This document shows positions 53,065-61,596 of a DNA stretch of 64,000 nt, piece after piece; positions within the stretch are counted from its first letter, which is position 1; each line of letters starts with the position of its first letter. The stretch lies in NCBI RefSeq assembly GCF_030929555.1, contig NZ_JAVFVT010000015.1:1-64000 (forward strand), in the 5' to 3' direction. The notes below the pieces were generated by a model. It was not told the origin of the DNA, did no database searches, and was given only the letters and a program-made list of their open reading frames with translations. The position numbers and the translations under genes were made by a program. Source of the stretch: Paenibacillus sp. LHD-117 (GTDB taxonomy: Bacteria; Bacillota; Bacilli; Paenibacillales; Paenibacillaceae).

Positions 53065-54069
53065 ATGGAGGTACAACTAGCAGAACGAATGATTGCGGAG
53101 TGGGCAGCGGCGAACGCCGATGCGATCGGCATAGGCCCGAATAAGATCCGGGCGTCATATATATTTAACCCCGGGGGCTTCGGCAACTTATCAATCCGTT
53201 TGGCGGACGGCCGCACGCGGCTTCATGTCAAGCTGGCTCCACCTAGCAATGCCGCGCGGCTGCGGAAGTGGGCTGGCGTCAGTGATTATCTTGCCGAGCA
53301 CTATGCCGCTCCCAGGCTGGTCCATGAGATTGACCGCGAGATCTTGCCGGGATATCCGTACGGCCTTGTTTTCGAATATATCGAGGATGCTACCCCAATT
53401 GCGGAAGCGCGGAATCCCGAAGCCGCACTGACGGGAATCATGGAGACTGCCGCGAAGCTCCATCGCGATGATCGTCTTCGCGGAATGCTGCCTAAGGCGG
53501 AGATGCGCACTTATGCGGAGGCATTCGAGGACGAGTACATATCTCGGTTTATGGATGATCTCGAGGGAATCCAAGGGTCGCGCGAGCTGCTCAGGGATTT
53601 CGTCTCGGACGAGACGATTTCATGGTTCGGAGAAGAGATCAGGAGGCTGAGGGAAACTGTCCGGCAGACACCTGCATTTCTACTTCCAGCGGGCGATGTT
53701 GTTCATAACGACCTGAACGGTAACAACGTACTGACGTGCGGCAGGGACGGCTTCCGGATTATTGACTGGGACGACCTGTCCGGCCAGGGCGATGCGGCGA
53801 TGGACTACTCGGTACTGCTTTGGCCAATTATGCATGATCCGTCATGGCCGATATGGAGGGAGAAGGTGTTGGCAGTAGCAGGGGCTGCGGTCGTAGAGCG
53901 GTTGGAACTGTATTTTCGGGCGAAGCTGCTCGACGACGTCATCGACGTGCTGGCCGATTATGTCGAGGCGGAGCAGGTGCCGGAGCATCGGGAGGAGGCT
54001 CAGCGCAAGGCCAAGGCCGTTCATCTTCAATCGTATCCGCAGTATCTCGCCAAATATGGCGTCGGATAA
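53065..54069 (+). CDS. APH family phosphotransferase
   Basis: 334 residues with a kinase fold. GDVVHNDLNGNNVL is the catalytic loop (HNDxxxxN) and FRIIDWDDLSGQGDAAMD the metal-binding segment. Relatives phosphorylate aminoglycosides, choline or other small alcohols. The start ATG at 53065 follows GAGGAGG by 12 bases. GC is higher than in the surrounding AT-rich genes, so it may be older chromosomal DNA. Confidence 0.85.
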   Translation: MEVQLAERMIAEWAAANADAIGIGPNKIRASYIFNPGGFGNLSIRLADGRTRLHVKLAPPSNAARLRKWAGVSDYLAEHYAAPRLVHEIDREILPGYPYGLVFEYIEDATPIAEARNPEAALTGIMETAAKLHRDDRLRGMLPKAEMRTYAEAFEDEYISRFMDDLEGIQGSRELLRDFVSDETISWFGEEIRRLRETVRQTPAFLLPAGDVVHNDLNGNNVLTCGRDGFRIIDWDDLSGQGDAAMDYSVLLWPIMHDPSWPIWREKVLAVAGAAVVERLELYFRAKLLDDVIDVLADYVEAEQVPEHREEAQRKAKAVHLQSYPQYLAKYGVG

Positions 54070-54149
54070 AGCGGCCAGTTGCCCCTAGCCGCGAATTTGC
54101 CATGACGAAGCAAGCCCAGTCTGGAACGCCGTGCTATCAGTTAAGCATT

Positions 54150-54632
54150 TCAAGAGGTAAATTCTAACGCTGGGTTACCGGCGTACGTTGTTTCGACACA
54201 ATTACCTTCTGAGTATTCAGAGATTATCCTTGTCCAAAATGACTTTGCTGGTACATTTTTTTCCAACCAAGCAATACTCCAATTTCCCTTGAACATCTCA
54301 AACACTTTATTTGCAACTACTTTTCCAATTCCTTGCCTTCGGTACTTTTTCATTATGAAAAATTCTGCTATGGAAAATTTGGATACAGAGTCACCTGCAA
54401 TTGTAATTTCCCTAATTAAAACAAAACCAGCCAACTTCCCAGAAAATATAACAAGGAAGGGGTGACGCCCTTCTTCAGTCCAGTAGTGGTCGAGATACTT
54501 GTAGTCAAATAGACCGTAATCATTGACATCATTATCACTGTCAGCATCAAATTGACTCATATCGTATTGATATAATTCCATCAGATTCCGTAGTATTGCT
54601 TTCTTTTCAAATGAAACCTTAATCAGTTCCAT
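54150..54632 (-). CDS. GNAT family N-acetyltransferase
   Basis: 160 residues. The acetyl-CoA binding loop is KKYRRQGIGKVVANKVFEMF (about residues 95-115), preceded by the beta4 strand FSIAEFFIM. Its substrate is unknown. It is AT-rich. GGGGG precedes the ATG by 8 bases. Confidence 0.85.
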   Translation of the reverse strand: MELIKVSFEKKAILRNLMELYQYDMSQFDADSDNDVNDYGLFDYKYLDHYWTEEGRHPFLVIFSGKLAGFVLIREITIAGDSVSKFSIAEFFIMKKYRRQGIGKVVANKVFEMFKGNWSIAWLEKNVPAKSFWTRIISEYSEGNCVETTYAGNPALEFTS

Positions 54633-54689
54633 GCATAATCCCCCTCTTTGGACATCCCAAAGTGCCGCAGTATCTGATGAGCCCGTTCC

Positions 54690-54815
54690 TTAATTTTCAG
54701 TATTCAAATACTTTTTAATGTTATCTAAATCGACACTACTCTCAACTTGATATCTGTGCGATGATTTGTTTTTGAAATTTTGAATATCCAGATACCTAGC
54801 ATCATCAATTAAAGC
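54690..54815 (-). pseudogene. Remnant of an unknown gene (C-terminal end)
   Basis: An open stretch of about 41 codons without a start reads DDARYLDIQNFKNKSSHRYQ and then VESSVDLDNIKKYLNTEN. The clean codon use suggests a real protein end. Its 5' side is cut off by dispersed repeat copy A. The family is not recognised. Confidence 0.35.
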
Positions 54816-54900
54816 TCGTTTATTCGTTCAAGGAATAACGGCAGCCGATCGCGTAATCGGCTGCCGTCAAGTCGTGTTGGAGCTATCGTCTCCCGTTAAT
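54813..54900 (-). repeat. Dispersed hairpin repeat, copy A
   Basis: Contains a 12-bp stem (ACGGCAGCCGAT 54838-54849 with ATCGGCTGCCGT 54856-54867) and a tail GTCGTGTTGG...TATCGTCTCCCGTTA. The last codons of the gene ending at 54867 lie inside the repeat. Confidence 0.75.
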
Positions 54901-55354
54901 AACTTATTTAATTGTGCGTAATACTCTCCTTGGTCGAAAGTCATGCTTGGAAAATTGGCCAGCCAATCGACTCTTGTCCCTATACACTCATAGCCAATGA
55001 TTAGTTCCTCTCTAATACTATGGTCTAATCCAATTCTGTTCCACTTGATGAGATTGCCTTCTTTTACAACCTCCACAACAATCAAAGTACACCATAGGTC
55101 ACAATCGTCTGGACACATTAATATTGGTAGCAATACAATCTGTTCCAGTGATTTATAGCGACCTAAAACAAAAGACTTTTCCCTAGGTTCATCTATCCAT
55201 TCCAAAATAGTGGGGATCAAGCCTTCGTAATCCCCTCTGAATGAAAAGATTGAAGCAAGGAGTCAAGAGGATTCCCGTCAACTACTATGCAATGGTGCTT
55301 ATTGTCGCAATATTTACTTTTCATTTTTATTACTTCCATTTTGTTCTGTTCCAA
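54867..55354 (-). pseudogene. Hypothetical protein with frameshift
   Basis: A TTG at 55354 with GGAGGATAAC upstream opens a frame (MEQNKMEVIKMKSKYCDNKH to DSLLQSF) that ends at 55219. The continuation RGDYEGLIPTILEWIDEPRE to LTGDDSSNTT lies in another frame down to 54867. Joined near 55235 they give one protein of about 160 residues. A conserved-looking CPDDCDLWCTLIVVEV segment contains three cysteines. The family is not recognised. Confidence 0.5.
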
Positions 55355-55488
55355 AGTTATCCTCCGCTTTTAAGGATTAGATACTCCATCAATATTCGTT
55401 ATCTATATAAATTACCTGCAGTTTCTCGAAATCTGCCCGGATATGTTGCAATGGCGTGAAAACCACATCGATCCGCACGCTTCACATA

Positions 55489-55573
55489 ACTGCCCGTTAC
55501 TTAAACGAACAACGACAGCGGGTCGTGTAGCCAGCTGTCGTCGAAAATTTATGCGACCATCGTACCCGTTAGC
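55489..55573 (-). repeat. Dispersed hairpin repeat, copy C
   Basis: Left flank CTGCCCGTTACTTAAACGAA, an ACGACAGC/GCTGTCGT stem (55512-55541), and right end TATCGTACCCGTTAG-like (ATCGTACCCGTTAGC). It lies just past the 3' end of the gene at 55599. Confidence 0.65.
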
Positions 55574-55598
55574 AATAAGTAAATGTTTTATCAACTAC

Positions 55599-56221
55599 TC
55601 ATTCTTTTGTTAGTATTTTGTAGTTTTTAAGTTTTTCTTCTATATGGACTATCGAACCATACTCATCTAAATTTGAGAGAAGATAAAAACCAACGGCATC
55701 ATGGGTAATCCCAATTGTAGTTGTTTCTTTGGTCATATCAATGAAAATTGTAGAGCATTCCACATCCTTACCTCTCCAATCTTTCCCTTTCTCTGTCGTA
55801 AAAGTTACGTTATCCGAGAAAGATAGAATGTACTTACAATTGGATTCTGGTAACCAAAAAGTGCTACTGATATACACTTAAGGGCTTCTATATTCGTTAT
55901 TTTTACTTTTATAATCGGGATATGATAATCAAGCATTCCACCATCTTCAGTTGAAGTATATGCTACATCACCTAATGAATCTACTTGGTATTCTTGACTT
56001 AACTTTTTCAATAAATCTTCTACTTCTTCATAATCGTTATATGTAGTAAGGGTTAGATATATTGGCCATTTATTTTGAACACATAGATAATCTGCCAAAA
56101 ACTTTGCAATTTCGTTTACTTCAACATAATGAGCATACTTTGGTATACCAATGACTTCAAATAAATCATCTTCCCCACTATAAGTGTCGGGATAAAAGTA
56201 AACATTCGTCACCAAGTTCAC
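55599..56221 (-). pseudogene. Hypothetical protein with frameshift
   Basis: The N-terminal part (VTNVYFYPDTYSGEDDLFEV to ALKCISVALF) and C-terminal part (WLPESNCKYILSFSDNVTFT to NYKILTKE) lie in different frames that overlap at 55805-55877. The frame changes at a T5 run near 55855-55866. Joined they give a soluble acidic protein of about 205 residues, possibly of the orphan immunity-protein kind. That idea rests on size and setting only. Confidence 0.5.
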
Positions 56222-56366
56222 CTTCTTTTAGTGTTAATAATTTATAAAACCTTCTTTCACTAAAATGCCCATTAGCCATCCATGCATCTCTTATGCTGCA
56301 CCACAGAGCATGAAAGTTAAGTTGAGTGAAAAAATGGAGCATCTGCACCATGGCAGCTTGCTCCAC
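56178..56366 (-). other. Possible gene remnant
   Basis: An open frame of 62 codons reads HFFTQLNFHALWCSIRDAWM and then ANGHFSERRFYKLLTLKEGE. It looks protein-like but overlaps the start of the next gene and has no good ribosome binding site. It may be the end of a deleted gene. Confidence 0.25.
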
Positions 56367-56381
56367 TATCGTACCCGTTAG
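56364..56381 (-). repeat. Dispersed hairpin repeat, truncated copy F
   Basis: Only the tail ACTATCGTACCCGTTAG of the repeat is recognisable, immediately after the stop of the gene ending at 56391. Confidence 0.4.
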
Positions 56382-56390
56382 TTCAATCGC

Positions 56391-57179
56391 TTATTTTTTT
56401 GGCGGTTTTACATGGGTAACAAACGTTGGCTTAAATTCGCCATCAACTATCTCATTGATGATTATCCGAACGATATTGCCCTCCTCATCGTATTCTACAT
56501 TTAACCTGTTCTCTTCGTATAACCCTACTCTCGGTGTAATGTTATAGAAGAAATCCACTTCTGATAGCATATCGCCCTCGTACCTGTACTCCTCGTAATG
56601 AAGGTCCGCAAACTCCTCCATCCCGCAATAACATTGTTCATACTTCATCAATTTCCCGTTTTCATACGTACATCTAGACACCGCGTCCAGTCCGCCTGAA
56701 TAATTAAATTGTAATCCATACTCCACATTTCCGACATAGATCAAATATTCTTCATCAAAAGTATTTTCTGGTATTTCACCCTCAAACTCGTTAGCCCGCT
56801 TCACTCGAAGCAGCTTCTCGTCCTGATCAAACCCATATTCGTATGAGTATTCGCCTAATTTGGGAATCTTCTTTTTGAACAGCTTGCCTCGTTTCATACC
56901 GCCAACGACTAAATCCCAAACGGGGCTGGGACAGTAATACCCGCGGTGGATCACAATTCCGCCTTTAGAATACGCATGTCTGACTATTTTCTCTTCCGCA
57001 GACGTGCGTAATTGCGTCAGCTTGTCGGCGTACTCGTGTTTGATTTGGACTAACTCCTCAATAATGCTTACAAAGGCATTGAGTTTTGACGGTTCAATTC
57101 GACTCGACGCCTTTAACTGCTCTTTTAAATCCTCTGCCCACTCGTCGAATTCCGCCATCATTTTTTCAAACTCGTCCAT
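56391..57179 (-). CDS. Hypothetical protein
   Basis: 262 residues, acidic, no signal peptide or membrane segment. Residues 1-70 look like a coiled coil (MDEFEKMMAEFDEWAEDLKE). The remainder is rich in short beta-like strands with Tyr/Gly/Asp (YVGNVEYGLQFNYSGGLDAV). The ATG at 57179 has AGGAG 7 bases before it. It sits among small accessory genes. No family was recognised; an orphan immunity protein is one possibility. Confidence 0.6.
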   Translation of the reverse strand: MDEFEKMMAEFDEWAEDLKEQLKASSRIEPSKLNAFVSIIEELVQIKHEYADKLTQLRTSAEEKIVRHAYSKGGIVIHRGYYCPSPVWDLVVGGMKRGKLFKKKIPKLGEYSYEYGFDQDEKLLRVKRANEFEGEIPENTFDEEYLIYVGNVEYGLQFNYSGGLDAVSRCTYENGKLMKYEQCYCGMEEFADLHYEEYRYEGDMLSEVDFFYNITPRVGLYEENRLNVEYDEEGNIVRIIINEIVDGEFKPTFVTHVKPPKK

Positions 57180-57243
57180 GCTTTGCTCCTTATTTGGGAC
57201 ATGTCTCGCTCTTTTAATAGTGTCTCCAATACCCATACAATGC

Positions 57244-57302
57244 AAAAGACAGCCGATCGTGTGGCCGACTGCTGTCTTATCTTTAATAAATTCCCGTTAC
57301 CC
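57244..57302 (-). repeat. Dispersed hairpin repeat, copy D (degenerate)
   Basis: AAGACAG/CTGTCTT stem (57246-57252 with 57272-57278) around GCCGATCGTGTGGCC and an end TTCCCGTTACCC. It lies past the 3' end of the nucleotidyltransferase gene. Confidence 0.5.
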
Positions 57303-57303
57303 A

Positions 57304-58074
57304 TCAGCGTAATAACAATTGTGATTTTATGGATAACCAGTGACGTTTAGCTGCGTTAATGAAAGAGAGACCCTCTTCAATCACCTTTAAGGCCTTTTCA
57401 GCGGATTGTTCTAAAGGATAGTATGATTGAACTGACTGATAAAAGGATGCTATTTCATTTCCAACCGCGGGGATTGATGCCAACAATGAGACTGCTTCTT
57501 GTTTTTTCAGGCTCCATATTCTGATTCCATCTTTATGAATAACGGTCAGTAACTGAAATGCAATTGGCCATGCTATCGTACACAACAGCCTTGTACATCT
57601 TTCTATTCGATCTTCCCCATGATCAAGTAATCCATGGGTGTTAAATGCATCAGCTGGGCTTAATTCGTCTAATGATTTAACAGCATCCTGGTAGATCTCA
57701 TCATTGGCTGCTTCAGGTACAAGCAATCGCCCTGTTAAAAGTTGATATGTCCCAGGAATCGGACCAAGATATGTATTAGTTTTGGCTGACAACACACTAA
57801 ATTGAATATATCGAAAAGGCCATACCTCCACTGACGAAAGATCTTTATGAATGGATATACAAAGCTCCGCCGGTAATCTCATTGCTTCGTTTAAAGCAGC
57901 ATCATCTACATACAAAATGTAATCAATGTCGCTACTACCCTGTATGAAACCTCCCTTGATAGCAGATCCCTGTACTATCAAACCTATGCATGAGGAGTCA
58001 AGATGCTTCAATATGATATCGCATACCCTTTTGTTTATTCGATCTACTGCCTTCGCATGTTCCAAAAAGATCAC
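57304..58074 (-). CDS. Nucleotidyltransferase-domain protein
   Basis: 256 residues. The N-terminal polymerase-beta fold has GSAIKGGFIQGSSDIDYILYV (broken motif G-S...SDID, near residues 37-57), whose two aspartates bind metal. The C-terminal helical domain resembles aminoglycoside adenylyltransferases. Antibiotic modification is possible but not shown. It is AT-rich accessory DNA. Confidence 0.75.
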   Translation of the reverse strand: MIFLEHAKAVDRINKRVCDIILKHLDSSCIGLIVQGSAIKGGFIQGSSDIDYILYVDDAALNEAMRLPAELCISIHKDLSSVEVWPFRYIQFSVLSAKTNTYLGPIPGTYQLLTGRLLVPEAANDEIYQDAVKSLDELSPADAFNTHGLLDHGEDRIERCTRLLCTIAWPIAFQLLTVIHKDGIRIWSLKKQEAVSLLASIPAVGNEIASFYQSVQSYYPLEQSAEKALKVIEEGLSFINAAKRHWLSIKSQLLLR

Positions 58075-58178
58075 CTCAATGGGAAGAAATTAAACTATCA
58101 TCCCAGATTAGCAACCTGCTGTCAATACAATTTTCTGATCAATCGCACTATTCAATTTACGATTAGCCTCTAAATTAG

Positions 58179-58445
58179 TTAACTTCGCCTACTAGATATT
58201 TTTTTATAAACATAGACAATTGGGAACCACAAAAATATTGCATGAATGAACCCAATAAATGATGCAATTAATACTGAAGCCGGAAGGCCGATAATACCTG
58301 CTTTAACGCCACTCGCAAATACTTTTTCACCGTTTTGAACAACTACTTCATTTGTAAAAATTGAAGCAACAAGCAATCCAATTCCAAGAATCAAACCAAA
58401 AATAGAGTAAATAAATACTGTTTTCCGTATGATTTTTTTTAACAT
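58179..58445 (-). CDS. Small membrane protein
   Basis: 88 residues with two clear membrane helices (TVFIYSIFGLILGIGLLVAS and the stretch IIGLPASVLIASFIGFIHAI) and a third near the C-terminus, ending in KKISSRRS. The ATG at 58445 follows GGGAAG. No family was recognised. Confidence 0.55.
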   Translation of the reverse strand: MLKKIIRKTVFIYSIFGLILGIGLLVASIFTNEVVVQNGEKVFASGVKAGIIGLPASVLIASFIGFIHAIFLWFPIVYVYKKISSRRS

Positions 58446-58494
58446 CGTAACTTCCCGCTCCAATTCGTCTATCTATCGTTCTTCGTTTAAATAG

Positions 58495-58581
58495 CTATTT
58501 CACAGACTTTACTTGTAATTCCTCGCCAATAAGCTTTGTCCCTTCATAAACGACACCATTACTATAGATACGCCGATTTAA
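58495..58581 (-). pseudogene. Short remnant of an unknown gene
   Basis: An open stretch reading RIYSNGVVYEGTKLIGEELQ then VKSVK and a stop. It has no start and is only about 28 codons long. It looks like the C-terminal end of a lost gene. Confidence 0.25.
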
Positions 58582-58584
58582 GTT

Positions 58585-59088
58585 TCAATCCCACACTAAA
58601 TTCCCCTTCCTCATTTTGGCTATATATATGATTTGCCCCGTGTGAGTAGGTAAATGTCTGAATTGATGTAGAAGCATTTCTAGAATGGTGGAGTGATTGT
58701 TTAAGTTAGCGGAATTGAACGTTGGGTAATTTAGATAAGGTTGTTCCAACAACCGTGTGGGGTTTGCTTTCATCATTTCAAGAACCTGAATGATACAGTC
58801 ATATGATTTCTTTGAAATTTCCAATGCTTGCTCTTTTGACATTTGCAAACCACGTTCGAATTCCTTACTCCTGTCTTCGACATATGGAGCGCCGAAGTAT
58901 GCGGTTTCAAACCATTGATGAGCAGCGCCCGAGATGTGTGCAATCAAATTAGCGATGCTGTTACTCTCGGGTGTTGGTGACCATCTAATATCCTCTTCTG
59001 ATAACTGTTCAATTACCTTGCGAGTCCATTTTTGGTCCGCTTTGTATTTACTTAGTAGAAAATCAATCATTAGTCTTGAACTGTCCAA
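58585..59088 (-). CDS. DinB/DUF1572-type protein
   Basis: 167 residues. The metal-site histidines are in IANLIAHISGAAHQWF (about residue 45) and HQFRHLPTHTGQIIYIAKM (about residue 145). Relatives are DinB-superfamily proteins of unknown substrate. A TTG at 59088 is preferred as start because GGAGGTGGAGG lies just upstream. Confidence 0.8.
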   Translation of the reverse strand: MDSSRLMIDFLLSKYKADQKWTRKVIEQLSEEDIRWSPTPESNSIANLIAHISGAAHQWFETAYFGAPYVEDRSKEFERGLQMSKEQALEISKKSYDCIIQVLEMMKANPTRLLEQPYLNYPTFNSANLNNHSTILEMLLHQFRHLPTHTGQIIYIAKMRKGNLVWD

Positions 59089-59762
59089 AACCCTCCACCT
59101 CCCATATATTACCACCATGATAACAAACGCATGTTAGTCAGTTCCTAGAACTTATTTTTTATTATCAATGGCTTTTTTGCATCTACGATAATGGAAACCA
59201 TCCCAAGGCTTTCAATAGAATTTCTTGTATCAAATCGAAATGACCTTCCTATCATTCCATCTACTTCATTCCAGTATGTATAATGGAAGTCTCCATTCTC
59301 ATCACAATATTCCAACAATGATACCTCAAACCCCGCCTTTTCAAATACCCCTACAAAAGTTTTAGCATCATAAACTATTTTATGCGTTGCCGCTGGATGA
59401 TCAACTGGACCTGGTCCACCGACTTGGACCATTTGTTGGTACCAATCATTACGGAAGTTTTTATCGGGAACCGCACAACGAATGTACCCACCTGGTTTTA
59501 AAAACTCATAACAATGGTTGGCAGCAATAATACCTTCCTCATACGTTAGATGTTCCCATACGTGTTCAGCCAAGAGGACATCTACACTTTCCGGACTAAA
59601 CAATCTATCGGCTTACGCCGAGAGGATCCCCACTTCTGCAAGTGGCGAGTTGAATCGGCGACTTCTTGAATATGCTCATAACATGTCCTTTCCTTCCTCC
59701 CTTTGTAACGGTATAATAAAAGGGAACATATATTCGTATTTTGAATGGGAGGAGGTGAAGTC

Positions 59763-61232
59763 ATGTCAGATACAACGCTCCTATACAGGACCTATCAAGT
59801 GTGGGTCAAGCCAGGTCATGAGTTATTTTCTTATCTGGATGAAGCGTGTCAGAATGCCAAAAATCTGTACAACACGACCAACTTTTATATCAGGCAGGTG
59901 TTTACCGCATGGGGGCAGCAAGAGGGATTACAGCCGTTGCAACAGCAAGTCATAGATATACTAACAGCGCATATCGATACGATGAATGAACGACGGAGCG
60001 AGAAGAATCGTTCCCATCCGTTTGAGTTGCCTTCGCGGGAGCATCCATTTGTGTCTTACTCTTTCCTGGACGCTTTGTTCAAAGTGACGGAGCAATCCGA
60101 TTATCGCGCACTCCCTGCGCAAAGCAGTCAAGGCATTATGAAGGTGGTGTTCCAAAACTGGAAGGCGTTCTTCGTCAGTACGGGAGATTACCGGAAACAT
60201 CCGGAGAAGTACACCGGAAAGCCTCATATTCCGGGCTATGCTCGGGGCAAGGTGAAAGAAGTCGTGTTCTCCAATCAGGATTGCGTCATCAAAGAAAGAA
60301 AGTTTCTCAAGCTTCCGAAAACCAAGCTGCAGTTGAGCATCGGCAAGATAGGCAGAACCGAAGGAAAGTTAATGCAGGTGCGTGTGGTGCCCAGTCATGG
60401 GCATTACGTCGTCGAAATGGTCTTCGCTTGTCCGATTGAAAAGAAGCAAACTGCGCAAGAACATGTGCTGGGCGTAAAGCATTCTGATTTACTAATGGCC
60501 GTAAATCATTCTGATTTACTTATGGCGATTGATTTGGGCATCGACAATCTTGCAACCATCGTCACGACAACGGGTTCGAAACCGATGATCGTGAAGGGCA
60601 AGATCGTCAAATCGATCAACCAGTACTACAACAAGATGAAAGCGCACTATACCGGGATTGTTCGTCAAGGCAAGGAACCGCGAGAAGGGATACATACGTC
60701 CAATCGATTAGAACGTTTGCATCTAAAGCGCTATCGTCGGATAAAAGACTTCTTCCACAAAGCAAGCCATCACATCGTCAAGCTGGCCGTGGAACAACAG
60801 GTGGGTACAATCGTCATCGGACATAGCAACGGATGGAAGCAAGCGTCCGATATCGGACGGCGAAACAATCAGTCGTTTTGTCATATCCCGCACCAGATGC
60901 TGATCGGCATGATCCAGTATAAAGCAGATGAGCAGGGGATAGCGGTCATCCTGACCGAAGAAGCTTACACCTCGAAAGCAAGCTTCTTGGATCAAGACCC
61001 CTCGTTTCGCTTTGATGAAGCGGTGACATACGCTTTCTCAGGCAAGCGAATTTGTCGAGGGCTATATCAGAGTGCAAAAGGTCTCATTCATGCCGATGTG
61101 AACGGTGCGGCGAACATAATGCGCAAAGTATTCCCAAACGTCTCTGCTCAAAGAGCGAATGGGATAGAGGGGTTGGATGGTAACCAGACCATCAACGTGT
61201 CAACTCCACAGATGTTAAGCATCCTGAAATAA
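59763..61232 (+). CDS. tnpB: TnpB RNA-guided nuclease (IS200/IS605 family)
   Basis: 489 residues. The RuvC residues are present: Asp in LMAIDLGIDNLATI, Glu in VILTEEAYTSKASF and Asp in LIHADVNGAANIMRK. The zinc-finger CxxC pairs of classic TnpB are absent between the last two, a known feature of one TnpB branch. Just before RuvC-I there is a duplicated segment VKHSDLLMAVNHSDLLMA. The ATG at 59763 follows GGAGGAGG; an earlier in-frame ATG lies before that site. Confidence 0.92.
   Translation: MSDTTLLYRTYQVWVKPGHELFSYLDEACQNAKNLYNTTNFYIRQVFTAWGQQEGLQPLQQQVIDILTAHIDTMNERRSEKNRSHPFELPSREHPFVSYSFLDALFKVTEQSDYRALPAQSSQGIMKVVFQNWKAFFVSTGDYRKHPEKYTGKPHIPGYARGKVKEVVFSNQDCVIKERKFLKLPKTKLQLSIGKIGRTEGKLMQVRVVPSHGHYVVEMVFACPIEKKQTAQEHVLGVKHSDLLMAVNHSDLLMAIDLGIDNLATIVTTTGSKPMIVKGKIVKSINQYYNKMKAHYTGIVRQGKEPREGIHTSNRLERLHLKRYRRIKDFFHKASHHIVKLAVEQQVGTIVIGHSNGWKQASDIGRRNNQSFCHIPHQMLIGMIQYKADEQGIAVILTEEAYTSKASFLDQDPSFRFDEAVTYAFSGKRICRGLYQSAKGLIHADVNGAANIMRKVFPNVSAQRANGIEGLDGNQTINVSTPQMLSILK
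60474..60519. repeat. Two palindromic 19-mers inside tnpB
   Basis: GTAAAGCATTCTGATTTAC (60474-60492) and GTAAATCATTCTGATTTAC (60501-60519) lie 27 bases apart. The second is a perfect hairpin (8-bp stem, TTC loop). Confidence 0.7.
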
Positions 61233-61297
61233 TAGTCAGGTTGAGACATCAGAAACCCCCACTTCGACCGAAGCGACAGCTAAGGTAAGTGGCGGGA
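61233..61297 (+). ncRNA. Candidate omega-RNA scaffold at the right end of the TnpB element
   Basis: TnpB guide RNAs are made from the right end of the element, with the guide taken from the adjacent host DNA. This tail is structured (CCACTT...AAGTGG and TTCG/CGAA pairs). The guide would begin GTATTCATTCCAGC. Assigned by analogy with known TnpB systems; no expression evidence. Confidence 0.4.
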
Positions 61298-61513
61298 GTA
61301 TTCATTCCAGCTTTGTAAAGAAAGCAAATTTAGTTCATCTTCTTGAGTACTGAGCCAGCCATCATATTTTGTCCGCCCTGCCCCTATTATTACTTTCATT
61401 TAAGCCACCTTCCAGTTGTAATTTAGAAATCTCATTCCTGAATCAAACCATACAACTAAATATTCTTATAGATGAACACGATTTCCTTTAATTGAAACTC
61501 TTCTGCCCAATTT

Positions 61514-61550
61514 AATGAGACTGCCGGTCAAAGGACCCAGCAGCCTCATT
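61514..61550 (-). terminator. Terminator-like hairpin after the serpin gene
   Basis: AATGAG-A-CTGC pairs with GCAG-C-CTCATT (61514-61524 with 61540-61550), with one mismatch, and is followed on the minus strand by AAATT. Confidence 0.55.
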
Positions 61551-61596
61551 AAGAGCTTTATTGAAAAATAGTACTTAATTTATGGATTTCATCCAT

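Larger units (their letters stand above)
59601..61297 (+). mobile_element. TnpB-only element (IS200/IS605-related)
   Basis: Boundaries are set by the split methyltransferase gene. No target duplication is seen, as expected for this group. Both ends carry related hairpin motifs (CCCCACTT...AAGTGGCG at 59632-59655 and 61255-61296). A TnpA gene is absent, so movement would need help from elsewhere. Confidence 0.85.
59145..61399 (-). pseudogene. SAM-dependent methyltransferase split by a TnpB element
   Basis: The N-terminal 34 codons (MKVIIGAGRTKYDGWLSTQE to WNEY) lie at 61399-61298 and the remaining 151 (FSPESVDVLLAEHVWEHL to KKPLIIKNKF) at 59600-59145. Removing 59601-61297 joins them exactly in frame into 185 residues, with no duplicated bases. 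AEHVWEHLT and FLKPGGYIRCAVPD are the class I methyltransferase motifs. GGAAGGTGG precedes the ATG. The gene is inactive while the insertion stays. Confidence 0.88.

Noticed and set aside
54838..54867. Hairpins in the 54-64 kb region considered as tRNA or riboswitch
   Set aside because: Only a single stem each, no cloverleaf and no conserved aptamer core. They fit a terminator-like repeat better.
55241..55459. Plus-strand frame of 72 codons with one hydrophobic stretch
   Set aside because: It lies antisense to the N-terminal half of the frameshifted hypothetical gene, which has a good ribosome binding site and better sequence.
59763..61232. TnpB considered as a Cas12-type effector
   Set aside because: Size, the surrounding hairpin ends and the clean insertion in a gene fit a transposon-encoded TnpB. 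No CRISPR array or adaptation genes are nearby.
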